Shown: positions 23,526 to 33,259 of the stretch, in pieces
Layout of the letters: each line of letters starts with the position of its first letter
Position numbering within the stretch: the stretch's first letter is position 1
Source: Prevotella sp.
GTDB taxonomy: Bacteria; Bacteroidota; Bacteroidia; Bacteroidales; Bacteroidaceae
Direction of reading: 5' to 3'
NCBI GenBank assembly: GCA_017459445.1
Contig: JAFUDJ010000020.1
Location: 1-64,000 of the forward strand
Length of the DNA stretch: 64,000 nucleotides
Notes under the pieces: generated by a model
Databases searched by the model: none
Told to the model about the DNA's origin: nothing
What the model saw: only the letters and a program-made list of their open reading frames with translations
Program-made: the position numbers and the translations under genes

Positions 23526-25034
23526 ATGAAATCTTTAAAAAAATCCATGATGCGTTCATACATTACTCTTTTATTATTGCTGTCGGCATACGTGGCGACG
23601 GCAGAAACTGGAAAGTGGAAGAGCCTGGCCACAGGAACCTCGCTCAACTATACCACCTCTGCGGCTACAGGAACAAAGGCCACCGACGTGAACGGCATGC
23701 CCATGACGGTGGTGTATCTTGAGAACCTCGGCTTTCAGAAGATAGGCCAGAACAGTAATGCCGACGATGTGGCATGGCTGCGCAGTCAGGGCTATCAGGT
23801 CGTGGAATTGGACTATGCGCACAGCGAGAAGGCGGTGTCGCCGACTTTGAACCAGGACATCATAGCCATCAACAGCAGCCTGCAGGGTGGCAGGTTCTGT
23901 GGCTGCGACTGTTCGCCGTATCGTTCCTATATCCTGATGGAGGGTTACCGCATCAGCCGTGACATTCCCTATTACCAGGACGCCCCCGGCGTGTATAACT
24001 ACCCTGACGTCTACAAGGACACGGCGGGCGACATGCTCTATCTGGACCTCGTCTATCCTGCCAATCCCTCTGCCGCCGTACCTGTGGTAGTCACCTTCTC
24101 CTACAGTAACAGCTTTGCCACGGTCAGCAGCGGCCAGCTGACCGATACCAACAAGCATAAACGCATGTATCTGCCCTACTTCTGGGGAGCGTTCAAGGAC
24201 AGTTTCGTGGAGGGTGCCTCTGCCGTTGGCTTTGCCTGGGCCGTTTGCGACCATCCTAAATATTGCGACTGGGGGCAGGGGCGATATGCCGGTGGCGGCA
24301 ACAAGAGCTTAGGAGCCATTGAGGTCAACCCCGATGCGGCACGCAAGGTGAAGTCGGCCATCAGGACCGTGCGGGGCGTTGGCAGAAGCCTCGGCCTCAG
24401 CGGCGAGGTGGTGGTCACTGGCTTCTCGCGCGGTTCCACGGCTGCGGCACTGGCCGTTGGCGACGGACAGACGGATGCTTTTGAAGATGCCTCGCGGGGA
24501 CGCTTTGCCGACGAGAGCAGTCTGGTGCAGTGCGCCCTGTTGGGACCGGGCATGTTCGACTATGAAAGCACCCTGTCGTCCTCTAACGAATACATCCGTA
24601 TGAGTGCTTTCGTCTCGAATACAGGCTCGTCATGGGAGCAGCAGGGGGCGTTGGCCACTATCCAAGGCAGCTCGTCGGCTCCGACTCTCTTCTTCCATAA
24701 CACCGACGATTTCTATGCTGACAAGAACAAAGACCCGCAAGGCCTCTATGCCACGCAGGCAGCCCTGATGAAGGCAAGACTTGACGCCGTAGGGGTAGCG
24801 ACGGAGATGCTGACTGACTACAGCACCGGCCATGCCGTGCCGCAGAGCGCTGCCACGTTGCAGCAGATGTATGACTTCATGTTGCGCCACGTATCTGTGG
24901 ATACGGGCATCAAAGCGGTCAACGTACAAACAGCCGATGCAGCTGCTGCACCAGTCTACGACCTGTTAGGCCGCAAAGTCAGCTCCGGCTACAAAGGCTT
25001 TGTCGTGAGAAATGGCCGTCTGTATCATCAATAG
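23526..25034 (+). CDS. Secreted alpha/beta hydrolase with sorting tail
   Basis: A 502-residue secreted protein; the signal peptide runs about to residue 27 (MRSYITLLLLLSAYVATA, from Met8 or Met9). An alpha/beta-hydrolase core follows. VVVTGFSRGSTAAAL holds the nucleophile elbow with Ser301, FFHNTDDFYA has the acid Asp candidate, and TGHAVPQ the His. Family members with this look are often esterases acting on plant polysaccharides (inference). The end, PVYDLLGRKVSSGYKGFVVRNGRLYHQ read in parts, is a sorting-type tail. It starts 8 nt after dinB, so the two may be co-transcribed. Confidence 0.75.
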   Translation: MKSLKKSMMRSYITLLLLLSAYVATAETGKWKSLATGTSLNYTTSAATGTKATDVNGMPMTVVYLENLGFQKIGQNSNADDVAWLRSQGYQVVELDYAHSEKAVSPTLNQDIIAINSSLQGGRFCGCDCSPYRSYILMEGYRISRDIPYYQDAPGVYNYPDVYKDTAGDMLYLDLVYPANPSAAVPVVVTFSYSNSFATVSSGQLTDTNKHKRMYLPYFWGAFKDSFVEGASAVGFAWAVCDHPKYCDWGQGRYAGGGNKSLGAIEVNPDAARKVKSAIRTVRGVGRSLGLSGEVVVTGFSRGSTAAALAVGDGQTDAFEDASRGRFADESSLVQCALLGPGMFDYESTLSSSNEYIRMSAFVSNTGSSWEQQGALATIQGSSSAPTLFFHNTDDFYADKNKDPQGLYATQAALMKARLDAVGVATEMLTDYSTGHAVPQSAATLQQMYDFMLRHVSVDTGIKAVNVQTADAAAAPVYDLLGRKVSSGYKGFVVRNGRLYHQ

Positions 25035-25047
25035 CCATCATGCAGAT

Positions 25048-26046
25048 ATGACGCTCATCAAAAGAAACACATTCCGTTTTATTTCCTGTTTCCTGTGGAC
25101 GGCCCTGCCGATGGCCGCCCAGCAGCCCATGGTGATGCCTCCGTTTCTGAAGGCTGGCGACACCATCGCCGTGGTTTCGCCTTCGAGCAGTCCGGAATCG
25201 GCAATGGTGGCCAAGGGGTGTGCCGCCCTAAGGGAATGGGGATATGTCCCCGTGGTGGGGCCTAACGCCTTGAACCGCTATCACGACTTCGCAGGAACAG
25301 CCGACGAACGGGCTGCCGACATGCTGTGGGCTTTACGGGAACCTGCCGTCAAGGCCATTATGTGCAGCCGGGGAGGCGACGGCGCCGTACAGGTGTTGAA
25401 GCGCATCCCGCTTAGCGAGTTCCGCCGTCATCCCAAGTGGCTCATGGGGTTCAGCGACGTGACGGCCCTGCACAGCGCAGTAGTGTCAGCCGGCGTGATG
25501 AGTCTTCATAGCACCATGTGCGACGGTATTGCCGCCCGTGGCGAGCGCGACTCGGTCAATGCCATCCTGCGCGGTCTGCTGCAGGGCGAGCTGCCCCGTT
25601 ATCAGGTGCCTGCCCATCCGCTCAACCAGCATGGCGAGACCGAGGGAATGGTTGTTGGCGGCAACTTCTCCGTCTTCTGTGGGCTGGCTGGCTCTGACTA
25701 CGATTTCCTGACGACACGGGCTGCTGACGGATTGATACTCTTTATCGAAGACACCCATGAGTCCATTTCCAAAGTCGACCGCATGCTTCACCTGCTGGAC
25801 GTCCGGGGCATCCTCGGCCGGCTGCGGGGCATTGTCGTGGGCCACTTTTCCAAGTATAAGAGTCCTGACGCAGGCTTTGCCGATGTGTACGACATGCTTC
25901 ACGAATACCTGCAAACGCTGGACATCCCCGTCTGCTATGATTTCCCGGTGGGCCATCACAGCGGTTTGAATCTCCCTATGATAGAAGGCTGCAGGGCCAC
26001 CCTGCGTGTCGGACCAGAAGGTACAGTGCTTACATTTATTAAATAA
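25048..26046 (+). CDS. S66-family LD-carboxypeptidase, exported
   Basis: A 332-residue LD-carboxypeptidase (LdcA/MccF family), which removes the terminal D-Ala from murein tetrapeptides or related substrates. Motifs are VVSPSSSPES, MCSRGGDGAVQVL, the nucleophile segment MGFSDVTALH, and VGHHSGLNLP near the end with the His. A signal peptide (FISCFLWTALPMAAQQ) places it in the periplasm, whereas classic LdcA is cytoplasmic. I choose the ATG at 25048, 13 nt after the previous stop; the ATG at 25012 overlaps the previous gene. Confidence 0.85.
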   Translation: MTLIKRNTFRFISCFLWTALPMAAQQPMVMPPFLKAGDTIAVVSPSSSPESAMVAKGCAALREWGYVPVVGPNALNRYHDFAGTADERAADMLWALREPAVKAIMCSRGGDGAVQVLKRIPLSEFRRHPKWLMGFSDVTALHSAVVSAGVMSLHSTMCDGIAARGERDSVNAILRGLLQGELPRYQVPAHPLNQHGETEGMVVGGNFSVFCGLAGSDYDFLTTRAADGLILFIEDTHESISKVDRMLHLLDVRGILGRLRGIVVGHFSKYKSPDAGFADVYDMLHEYLQTLDIPVCYDFPVGHHSGLNLPMIEGCRATLRVGPEGTVLTFIK

Positions 26047-26072
26047 TATGCCACAAATTCAATTTTTATTGT

Positions 26073-26080
26073 TATCTTTG
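26073..26080 (+). promoter_or_regulatory. Promoter box of the two-gene surface protein operon
   Basis: TATCTTTG, 55 nt upstream of the ATG at 26136. Confidence 0.7.
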
Positions 26081-26135
26081 CACACTGAAAAAGCAATTCA
26101 ATAAGATAAATATATTATAAACACTTATTTTTATC

Positions 26136-26603
26136 ATGAAAAGAAAACTTCTGTTAGCTATGTTCATCGGCGCCTTTGCAACCATGACAAAAGCCGAAGA
26201 CCGTGTGCTCAAGGTATTGCAGACGGACGGACAGGTGACCACCATCAGCCTGAACGATGAGCCGCGCACTACCTACGCCGATGGTAATCTTGTCATTACC
26301 ACCAGTCAGACCACCATCACCTATCCTTTGGAGAAGGTGCGTCGCTACACTTACGAGTCTCTTGCCACAGGCATTAGCACGAAGCCGTCCTTGAAAACTG
26401 AGATGTCGCAGAACGGCGAGGCACTGACTTTTACGGGACTGAAGTCTGGCGAGACCATCATGCTCTACAACATTGCAGGGCAGATACTTCGTCGAATCAA
26501 CTCTGAGAAAGAGGGCGCGACGACTGTCAGCGTAGCCGACTTGCCTGCTGGGATGTATGTGGTAAAACTGAATGACGTAACCTATAAAATCACGAAGCGA
26601 TGA
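26136..26603 (+). CDS. Small secreted protein with sorting tail
   Basis: A 155-residue secreted protein. The signal peptide is MKRKLLLAMFIGAFATMTKA. The middle has short beta strands (RVLKVLQTDGQVTTISL, TYPLEKVRRYTYES). The C-terminal 70 residues form a sorting-type tail (MLYNIAGQILRRI...LPAGMYVVKL). The stop overlaps the next start as ATGA, so it is co-translated with the large caspase-like protein. The N-terminal part resembles the opening of that protein, which also begins with a beta module on a VxxxDG pattern. Function is unknown. Confidence 0.7.
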   Translation: MKRKLLLAMFIGAFATMTKAEDRVLKVLQTDGQVTTISLNDEPRTTYADGNLVITTSQTTITYPLEKVRRYTYESLATGISTKPSLKTEMSQNGEALTFTGLKSGETIMLYNIAGQILRRINSEKEGATTVSVADLPAGMYVVKLNDVTYKITKR

Positions 26604-29600
26604 GACACAACATTATTAAGACTACATTGGCCTTGGTGATGGCACTGCTTGTCACGCCGATGGTGGCCCAGGATTTTCTGAACATCTATTTTCACGATGG
26701 AACGTTCCGTATATTTCACTTTGACAACGTCAAGGAATTATGTGTAACCAGATATGATGCAGAAGGCATTGGCCATGATGATTACCAATACCAACATGTC
26801 ATAACCCTGAATGAAGAATTTGTCTATGACCTTGCTGACATTGACAGTATCTCGTTCACAAAATACAACGACCAGGTTGTGGAAGAGAATGTGCAGTCAG
26901 CCATGCAAACCGTACTCCCTGCTTTGTCGCAATGTGAGACGGCAGGAGAAGTCGCTAAGTATCTGGATCAAATAAAAGAATCAGAAGGAGTTGAGACCGC
27001 TTGGATAGAGAATGGCGTGCTATACGTCAAAATTGAAGGCTGGCAAAATCTCAAATTCTATTTTAACAATTACGTCAATGTGGATGAGGTGGCAGAGGCA
27101 AACCTTTCCAGGAAACTCATGGAGAGGCTGTCTGGCATGAGGCGAATCAATAATGCTGACGGCAAGCAGCTGAAGGCAGTGGTCGCTAATCAGCAACATT
27201 CAGATGAACATTCTTTTCGTGATATTCAGCGAAATAATTATATGCTGCCATTAACCAATAAACTAAATGAAGCTGGATATGACGCAGTGTACTCGGCCTC
27301 AGCGGATTTGGACTTCTTCAGCAACGGTATGTACGATTACGATGTGGTGTTTCTTAGCACCCACGGTGGTTACTCCGAAAAAGACGGACATTCTCTTCTT
27401 ACCAGCGAGTATTTAGGAGAGATAGACCAAAATGCCAGCGATTCTAAGAAAAATGCATTTGGAAAAGAAATGATAAGTAAATACGATGAACTATTTCTTA
27501 ATCCTAATTTTAAGTTTTCTGCAGATGACCTTGACTTGTCAATTGCTACCGAAGGGAGGATTGTGGATGGAGAAGAGATTCAATATTATGTAGCCTACGT
27601 AGGGATAAAGGAATCTTTCTTCAAGAATGCAGTTACAAAAAAATTCAAGAACCCGAATTCCATTTTTTTCAATGCAGCATGCATGTCTGTAATGAATAAC
27701 TACTCATTGGCCGACATATTGAGAAACGAAAGGAATTTGGGCTCTTATCTAGGCTATTCCCAATCCAACTACTATGGACAGATGGCAGGTTGCACCATGC
27801 TGATGGACATGCTGGATGGTATTTCCGCAGAAAAAGCATATTATAATTTAGAGTCGAATAAAATATATGTACAAAATGAAGTTCAGTTAATAACTGGAAC
27901 CTATAAGGACGAAGTCATCAAGGAGTATGATAAGAAAGGAAATCTGACGAGTGATTATACGGCCAGCCTCATATTATTGCCTGCAAATAGCAACCAGATT
28001 GACAAACGGTTTATTACTCCCGTTTTCACACTGCCAAGAACTCATGAGGAAGTTATGAAAGACTACGCAGAGAACGGCAAGGTCACTATAAAAGCCATTA
28101 CCACGACGCTTAATCCCTCTAGACTCAGCATGGGCTTCAGGTATGGTATCAACAGCAATGATTTGACAGAACAAATCAATGCGGAATCTCAATTTGAGGT
28201 GACAGACACCGGCTATGGTAACTACTGCATGGAGTCGACTCTTGACAATCTGCAGATGGGTAAGACCTATTATTACCAAGCTTTTACCCACGATGGGTGG
28301 TTCTTTAACTACGGTGACGTCGTGTCGTTCTCCATCGACCACCCGGCCCTACAGCTTCACACCAACAGCGTCAGCATGGAGGCAAACACGACGACCGACG
28401 TGGTGATTCAGCAGGGCAGTGGCAATTACACCGTGAAGAGCAGCAACTCCGACGTGGCTGAGGCTACAGTCGACATCGACCACGTACACATTCTGGCCTA
28501 TGCGGCCGGCGAGGCAACCATCACGGTGACCGACGTGCTGAGCGGCAAGACGGCTGACATCCTGGTGACTGTGACAAAACCCAAGGAGACACCCGCAAAT
28601 GCGATAGACCTGGGACTGCCCAGCGGTACCCTGTGGGCCAGCTATAACGTGGGTGCCACAAAGCCTGAGGAATACGGCGGCTACTTTGCATGGGGTGAGA
28701 CCGACACTAAGGATTACTATGGTTGGGACAACTACATCCATTGCGACGGCACCAAGGACACCTGCCATGACTTAGGTGCCGACATTGCCGGTACGGACTA
28801 TGACGTGGCACACGTTCACTGGGGAGAGAAATGGACGACTCCCACAAAGGCACAAATCAACGAGCTGACCAAGCAGTGTACGAAAGAATGGACCACGCAG
28901 AACGGTGTGAAGGGCTGCAAGATTACCGGTCCGAACGGCAACAGCATCTTCCTGCCTGCTGTAGGCTTCTCCGTCTACTCGTACCTACCTTATCAGGGGG
29001 GTGAAAGTGGCTTGTACATGTCAAGCACCGAGTGCGACAGCAGCGAGAACTGGTGTCTGAACACCGATGAGAAAACTTTTACATGGAATGGCATTTGGAA
29101 GTTCTACGGCTATGCTGTCCGTCCCGTTATTAGTCCTGAGCCCGAATACGTGGAAAATGCCGACCAGCCTCTGGACTTGGGACTGACCAGCGGCACTCTG
29201 TGGGCACAGTGCAACTTAGGAGCCAGCCAGCCCCATGAGCCAGGCAACTACTATGCCTGGGGAGAGACCAAGCCCAAGGATAAGTACACCAAGGCAAATT
29301 ACGCGCTCTACGACAGTAACACCGATACGTATACTGACATTGGTACGGACATCAGCGGCACGCAGTATGATGCAGCCACCGCAACACTCGGCAGCAGTTG
29401 GCACATGCCCACCTACGCAGAATTCACGGAACTGAAGAATGAGTGCGAGTGGAAATATGCCGTGATGAACGGTGTGAACGGCTACCGTGTGACTGGCCCT
29501 AACGGCAAGAGCATCTTCCTGCCGTGTGCCGACAATCAGGAGGACGAGAGCACTTATCCCGCAGCACCGTCAGACACTGATGGCTTCTACTGGTCATCGC

Positions 29601-29716
29601 GGCAGATGCAGGCCGGATATACCATATCCCTGCATTTCGATGAGAATGGCGCATACTGGCCTCATGGCTATCTGAGCTTCATGGGCTTTAGTATTCGCCC
29701 AGTCAAGAGCAAGTGA
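26600..29716 (+). CDS. Large surface protein: caspase-like protease domain, Ig-like domain and two FISUMP-like modules
   Basis: A 1038-residue secreted protein with signal peptide (IIKTTLALVMALLVTPMVAQ). Residues about 190-430 look like a caspase-fold (clan CD) protease: DVVFLSTHGGY carries His255 and IFFNAACMSVM carries Cys361, the His-Gly and Ala-Cys pair of C25/C11/CHAT-type enzymes. A Big-type domain (about 585-665) follows, then two FISUMP-like modules (about 670-850 and 855-1038) with the repeating LGLxSGTLWA, YAWGET, and GPNGxSIFLP motifs. It shares an ATGA junction with the previous gene. The His-Cys gap of 106 is long, so activity is not certain. It may be a surface adhesin-protease. 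Confidence 0.7.
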   Translation: MRHNIIKTTLALVMALLVTPMVAQDFLNIYFHDGTFRIFHFDNVKELCVTRYDAEGIGHDDYQYQHVITLNEEFVYDLADIDSISFTKYNDQVVEENVQSAMQTVLPALSQCETAGEVAKYLDQIKESEGVETAWIENGVLYVKIEGWQNLKFYFNNYVNVDEVAEANLSRKLMERLSGMRRINNADGKQLKAVVANQQHSDEHSFRDIQRNNYMLPLTNKLNEAGYDAVYSASADLDFFSNGMYDYDVVFLSTHGGYSEKDGHSLLTSEYLGEIDQNASDSKKNAFGKEMISKYDELFLNPNFKFSADDLDLSIATEGRIVDGEEIQYYVAYVGIKESFFKNAVTKKFKNPNSIFFNAACMSVMNNYSLADILRNERNLGSYLGYSQSNYYGQMAGCTMLMDMLDGISAEKAYYNLESNKIYVQNEVQLITGTYKDEVIKEYDKKGNLTSDYTASLILLPANSNQIDKRFITPVFTLPRTHEEVMKDYAENGKVTIKAITTTLNPSRLSMGFRYGINSNDLTEQINAESQFEVTDTGYGNYCMESTLDNLQMGKTYYYQAFTHDGWFFNYGDVVSFSIDHPALQLHTNSVSMEANTTTDVVIQQGSGNYTVKSSNSDVAEATVDIDHVHILAYAAGEATITVTDVLSGKTADILVTVTKPKETPANAIDLGLPSGTLWASYNVGATKPEEYGGYFAWGETDTKDYYGWDNYIHCDGTKDTCHDLGADIAGTDYDVAHVHWGEKWTTPTKAQINELTKQCTKEWTTQNGVKGCKITGPNGNSIFLPAVGFSVYSYLPYQGGESGLYMSSTECDSSENWCLNTDEKTFTWNGIWKFYGYAVRPVISPEPEYVENADQPLDLGLTSGTLWAQCNLGASQPHEPGNYYAWGETKPKDKYTKANYALYDSNTDTYTDIGTDISGTQYDAATATLGSSWHMPTYAEFTELKNECEWKYAVMNGVNGYRVTGPNGKSIFLPCADNQEDESTYPAAPSDTDGFYWSSRQMQAGYTISLHFDENGAYWPHGYLSFMGFSIRPVKSK

Positions 29717-29755
29717 CCCATAGGAAACTCATTTAAGCGGTTTTGTCAATAGTAA

Positions 29756-29803
29756 GCTCCGCCATCATTCTGTCTGCTTGATGTTTAAGAATGGTGGCGG
29801 AGC
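29756..29803. terminator. Terminator after the caspase-like gene
   Basis: Arms 29756-29771 and 29788-29803 pair over 15 of 16 positions. TTTT follows on the plus strand. The flavodiiron gene converges from the right. Confidence 0.9.
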
Positions 29804-29844
29804 CTTTTATCAGGAAGGTTTTTGCGACCCAATTGCGGGCGTAT

Positions 29845-31044
29845 TTACTCTTTTAGGCGCTCGGCCATGGCGCGGCCGAGGGCTTCGCACTGTGCCTTGG
29901 TTTCAGGCGTGAGGCTCTGCTTGATTTCCACGGGCTGCCCTACAGCCTCGAAGTGCAGGCGCTCGTCGTTCCAGCGCTGTATCTCGCTGACGGCCTTCGA
30001 TGCCCATCCGTAGGAGCCGAACCATCCGAGGAGGTGGTTCTTGATGTCCTTGCCGGCCAGCTCGCTGAGCAGCACGTCCATTCCGTGGTAGAGGGCTGTG
30101 TTATACGTCGGCGCACCGACGATGAGACCACGGTAGCGGAAGACGTCGCGGATGATGTAGGAGTGGTGCGTCTTGGACACGTTATGGACGACGATGTTCT
30201 TCACGCCGGCTTCGGAGGCGGCACGGGCGATGACCTCGGCGGCGCGCTCGGTATTGCCGTACATGGTGCCGTAGCAGATGACGAGGCCCGGCTCGGTCTC
30301 GTACTTTGAGAGCCGGTCGTAGATGGCGATGACTTTCTGAATGTGCTCGTGCCAGACGGGGCCGTGGGTGGCGCAGATGTAGTCGAGCTTGATGCCGGCG
30401 AGTTTCTTGAGGGCGTTCTGTACCGGTGTGCCGTACTTGCCGACGATGTTGGAGTAGTAGCGCTCCATCTCGGGCCAGAAGGTGTCGCAGTTGATTTGGG
30501 CGTCGATGATGCCGCCATTGAGGGCTCCGAAGCAGCCGAAGGCGTCGCCGCTGAAAAGGGTGGTGGATGACGGGTGCTGGGCGTTGGTGGCAAGGGTGAC
30601 CATGGTCTCAGGCCAGTGCACCATGGGCGTGAGGACGAAGCTGAGCGTGAGGCAGCCAAGGGGCAGCGTGTCGCCGTTCTTCACCTCCAGCGTGTCGTCA
30701 GTGATGCCGTAGAAGCCTTCCATCATCTGGAATGTCTTCTTGTTGCCGACAATCTGGATGTCGGGGTAGTATTTCTTGATGAGGGCGATGGAGCCGCTGT
30801 GGTCGGGCTCCATGTGGTTGATGACGAGGTAGTCGACGGGACGGTCGCCGATGACTTCGCGGATGTGCTCCATATATTGCGTGAAGAAGTCGACCTCGAC
30901 GGTGTCAATGAGTACGGTCTTCTCGTCGTCGATAAGGTACGAGTTGTAGCTGACGCCGTAGGGCAGGGGCCACAGGCCTTCGAAAAGTGACTTGTTGCGG
31001 TCGTTGACGCCTACGTAATAGATGTTGTCTGTAATGTTCTGCAT
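29845..31044 (-). CDS. Flavodiiron protein (A-type flavoprotein, oxygen/NO reductase)
   Basis: A 399-residue protein with an N-terminal metallo-beta-lactamase-like diiron domain (HMEPDHSGS, FSGDAFG, ATHGPVW) and a C-terminal flavodoxin domain (CYGTMYGNTERAAEVIA, near residue 257, then VGAPTYN). The diiron ligands His/Glu/Asp/His are present. These proteins reduce oxygen to water or nitric oxide to N2O, protecting strict anaerobes. It is a single gene downstream of tRNA-Leu on the same strand. Confidence 0.94.
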   Translation of the reverse strand: MQNITDNIYYVGVNDRNKSLFEGLWPLPYGVSYNSYLIDDEKTVLIDTVEVDFFTQYMEHIREVIGDRPVDYLVINHMEPDHSGSIALIKKYYPDIQIVGNKKTFQMMEGFYGITDDTLEVKNGDTLPLGCLTLSFVLTPMVHWPETMVTLATNAQHPSSTTLFSGDAFGCFGALNGGIIDAQINCDTFWPEMERYYSNIVGKYGTPVQNALKKLAGIKLDYICATHGPVWHEHIQKVIAIYDRLSKYETEPGLVICYGTMYGNTERAAEVIARAASEAGVKNIVVHNVSKTHHSYIIRDVFRYRGLIVGAPTYNTALYHGMDVLLSELAGKDIKNHLLGWFGSYGWASKAVSEIQRWNDERLHFEAVGQPVEIKQSLTPETKAQCEALGRAMAERLKE

Positions 31045-31130
31045 AGTGGTATTCTGTTTGTTTTACGGTTTCTCTTAAAAGGGAAATACGCAGGCAACGG
31101 TCTCCTGCCATCACCTGCGTAGTCTCAGCG

Positions 31131-31214
31131 TGCCGCGAGCGGGACTCGAACCCGCACAGCCGCTATGGCCAAGGGATTTTAAGTCCCTCGTGTCTACCAT
31201 TCCACCATCGCGGC
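31131..31214 (-). tRNA. tRNA-Leu (anticodon TAA)
   Basis: The minus strand folds as a class II tRNA. The acceptor GCCGCGA pairs with TCGCGGC, the anticodon loop reads ACTTAAAAT with TAA, a long variable arm is present (GGCCATAGCGGCT region) and the T arm is GCGGGTTCGAGTCCCGC. CCA is not encoded. Confidence 0.96.
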
Positions 31215-31284
31215 AGCAGACTGCTTGTTGCAAATCGGTTGCAAAGGTAAGAAAAAAAAGTGAAACAAAGAAATGCGGAAGCAA

Positions 31285-31327
31285 ATTTTTCGCTCTTCAC
31301 TCTTCACTTTTACTTACTTTTCACTTA
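31285..31327 (-). repeat. Period-7 GTGAARA spacer array after the zinc-ribbon lipoprotein gene
   Basis: On the minus strand, units GTGAAAA, GTGAAGA and close variants repeat every 7 nt, starting at the stop codon of the lipoprotein gene. Confidence 0.7.
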
Positions 31328-31918
31328 ATAGCGTTTTGTGCCCACTGAAATATAGCCATAGGGGCCTGTTGTTGATGCCGCATACTTTTGAAGTCCCGTG
31401 TCGTCCTCCTCGCCGTCGAGCACGATGCCGTTATTGTTCAGGTCGTAGCGCTTGTGGCATTTGCGGCAGGTGCCGATGCCGCTGAAGGCCACGTCGACGT
31501 AGTAGGTGGGGCTGAGCATGTTGTTTTCGCGTCTCACACAGTTGGGACATTGTGCGTCGTAGCCGACAAAGCCTCCGTTCGGCTCCGTGTTAAGCGTCTG
31601 GAAGCCGACGATGATGCCGTTGTTCAGCCCCAGGATATACTTTGCCTCCTCTTCCTCGGCACTCTCGGGCTGCTGGCTCTCGTCGCCGAGGTTGTTCTTG
31701 AAGTTCAGGTATTTCTTGCCGGCAAACACCGACTCGCTGATGAGGCAGAAGATGCCGCGCGAGTTATAGTCCATGACCGATGCCAGCGTGGCGTCGACGT
31801 GGATGTCGTTTTTGTAGGCGAAACGGCAGGGCCACGTGCTGTATTCCTGTTCTGCCTCGCAGGCCGTCAGCATCAGGGCGGTGGCCAGCAGCATCCGTGC
31901 GGTGTGGTTGATGTTCAT
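31325..31918 (-). CDS. Lipoprotein with a four-Cys metal or cluster site
   Basis: A 197-residue lipoprotein (lipobox LMLTACEA). The C-terminal half has CPNC and, about 30 residues on, CRKCHKRYDLNNNG. That resembles a zinc ribbon or a Rieske-like layout, but the strict C-x-H Rieske pairs are not present, so a zinc or structural site is more likely. It overlaps argH by 4 nt (stop/start) and closes the pyrE-argH cluster. It has no named family that I can recall. It seems conserved in shape with Bacteroidales lipoproteins next to argH (inference from memory, not checked). Confidence 0.72.
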   Translation of the reverse strand: MNINHTARMLLATALMLTACEAEQEYSTWPCRFAYKNDIHVDATLASVMDYNSRGIFCLISESVFAGKKYLNFKNNLGDESQQPESAEEEEAKYILGLNNGIIVGFQTLNTEPNGGFVGYDAQCPNCVRRENNMLSPTYYVDVAFSGIGTCRKCHKRYDLNNNGIVLDGEEDDTGLQKYAASTTGPYGYISVGTKRY

Positions 31919-33252
31919 TTTAGCAGGTTCTTTTCGGCGTCGGTCATTTTTTGGAAGTCGAACCCTTCCAACACAGTATCCATCAGGGAGGCAATGCGGT
32001 CGTTGCAGAGGTTGCCGATGCTGCCCTCATGGGTGTGGCGGATGTCTTTGTCGGGCCGGAAGGTGCCTGCCTCGATGTCAAGGCCTACCTGCTTGTAGGC
32101 ATCGCGGAAGGGTATGCCTTCCGCCACAAGGCGGTTGACGGCCTCGACGCTGAACATAGGGTCGTACATAGGGTTGTCGAGGATGTCCTTGCGGACCTCT
32201 ATCTTATTAATAATGTACGCGCACATAGCAAGACAGTCCTTCAGCTCGCCGAAGGCAGGCAGGAACACCTCCTTGATAATCTGCAAGTCGCGGAAGTAGC
32301 CCACGGGCAGGTTGTTCATGATGAGTGTCACCTGCTGTGGCAGTGCCTGTAGCTTGTTCGACTTGGCACGAATGAGCTCGAAGACGTCGGGATTCTTCTT
32401 GTGTGGCATGATGCTGGAGCCTGTGGTGCACTCCTTAGGCAACTTGACGAATGAGAAGTTCTGCGAGTTGAACAGGCAGGCGTCGAAGGCCAGCTTGGCC
32501 AACGTGCCGGCTATGGTGGCTATGGCAAAGCCTACGTTGCGCTCCATCTTGCCACGGCCCATCTGGGCATAGACCACGTTGTAGTCCATCGAGTCGAAGC
32601 CCAGCAGGTCGGTGGTCATCTGGCGGTTCAGGGGGAAGCTGGAACCATAGCCTGCGGCAGAGCCCAACGGGTTACGGTTAGTCATCTTGTAGGCGGCCTG
32701 CAGAAACAGCATGTCGTCCGTCAGCGACTCAGCATAGGCTCCAAACCACAGCCCGAAGCTCGATGGCATGGCCACCTGCAGATGGGTGTAGCCCGGCATG
32801 AGTACGTCCTTATACTGGTTGGACTTCTGGATGAGTTCGTCGAAGAGTACCTTTACGGCGTTGGCAATCTCCATCAACTCGTGTCGTGTAAAAAGCTTCA
32901 GGTCTACCAGCACCTGATCATTGCGTGAACGGCCCGAGTGTATCTTCTTGCCCATGTCGCCCAGACGGCGCGTCAGCATCAGCTCCACCTGCGAGTGGAC
33001 GTCCTCGACGCCCTCCTCGATGACGAACTCACCACGTTCAGCCACCTCGTAGATGTTCTTCAGTTCAGCCAGCAGCAGGGGCAGCTCGTCCTTGCCGATG
33101 AGGCCGATGGACTCCAGCATGGTGATGTGGGCCATGGAGCCCAGCACGTCGTACTTGGCCAGATAGAGGTCCATCTCACGGTCACGACCTACAGTGAAGC
33201 GCTCTATCTCCGCATTCACCTCAAAGTTCTTCTCCCAAAGTTTGTTTGCCAT
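31915..33252 (-). CDS. argH: Argininosuccinate lyase
   Basis: A 445-residue enzyme of the fumarase/aspartase superfamily that splits argininosuccinate into arginine and fumarate, the last step of arginine synthesis. The signature GSSIMPHKKNPD holds the catalytic loop Ser, and SRNDQVL and HLQVAMP are also typical. The ATG at 33252 starts MANKLWEKNFEV. It lies in a minus-strand cluster after pyrE and an SRPBCC gene. The 5' spacer is a period-8 repeat array. Confidence 0.97.
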   Translation of the reverse strand: MANKLWEKNFEVNAEIERFTVGRDREMDLYLAKYDVLGSMAHITMLESIGLIGKDELPLLLAELKNIYEVAERGEFVIEEGVEDVHSQVELMLTRRLGDMGKKIHSGRSRNDQVLVDLKLFTRHELMEIANAVKVLFDELIQKSNQYKDVLMPGYTHLQVAMPSSFGLWFGAYAESLTDDMLFLQAAYKMTNRNPLGSAAGYGSSFPLNRQMTTDLLGFDSMDYNVVYAQMGRGKMERNVGFAIATIAGTLAKLAFDACLFNSQNFSFVKLPKECTTGSSIMPHKKNPDVFELIRAKSNKLQALPQQVTLIMNNLPVGYFRDLQIIKEVFLPAFGELKDCLAMCAYIINKIEVRKDILDNPMYDPMFSVEAVNRLVAEGIPFRDAYKQVGLDIEAGTFRPDKDIRHTHEGSIGNLCNDRIASLMDTVLEGFDFQKMTDAEKNLLK

Positions 33253-33259
33253 TGTCTTA

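Noticed and set aside
31325-31918. A Rieske iron-sulfur protein
   Set aside because: The Cys pairs lack the C-x-H ... C-x-x-H ligand pattern; a zinc-ribbon-like site fits better.
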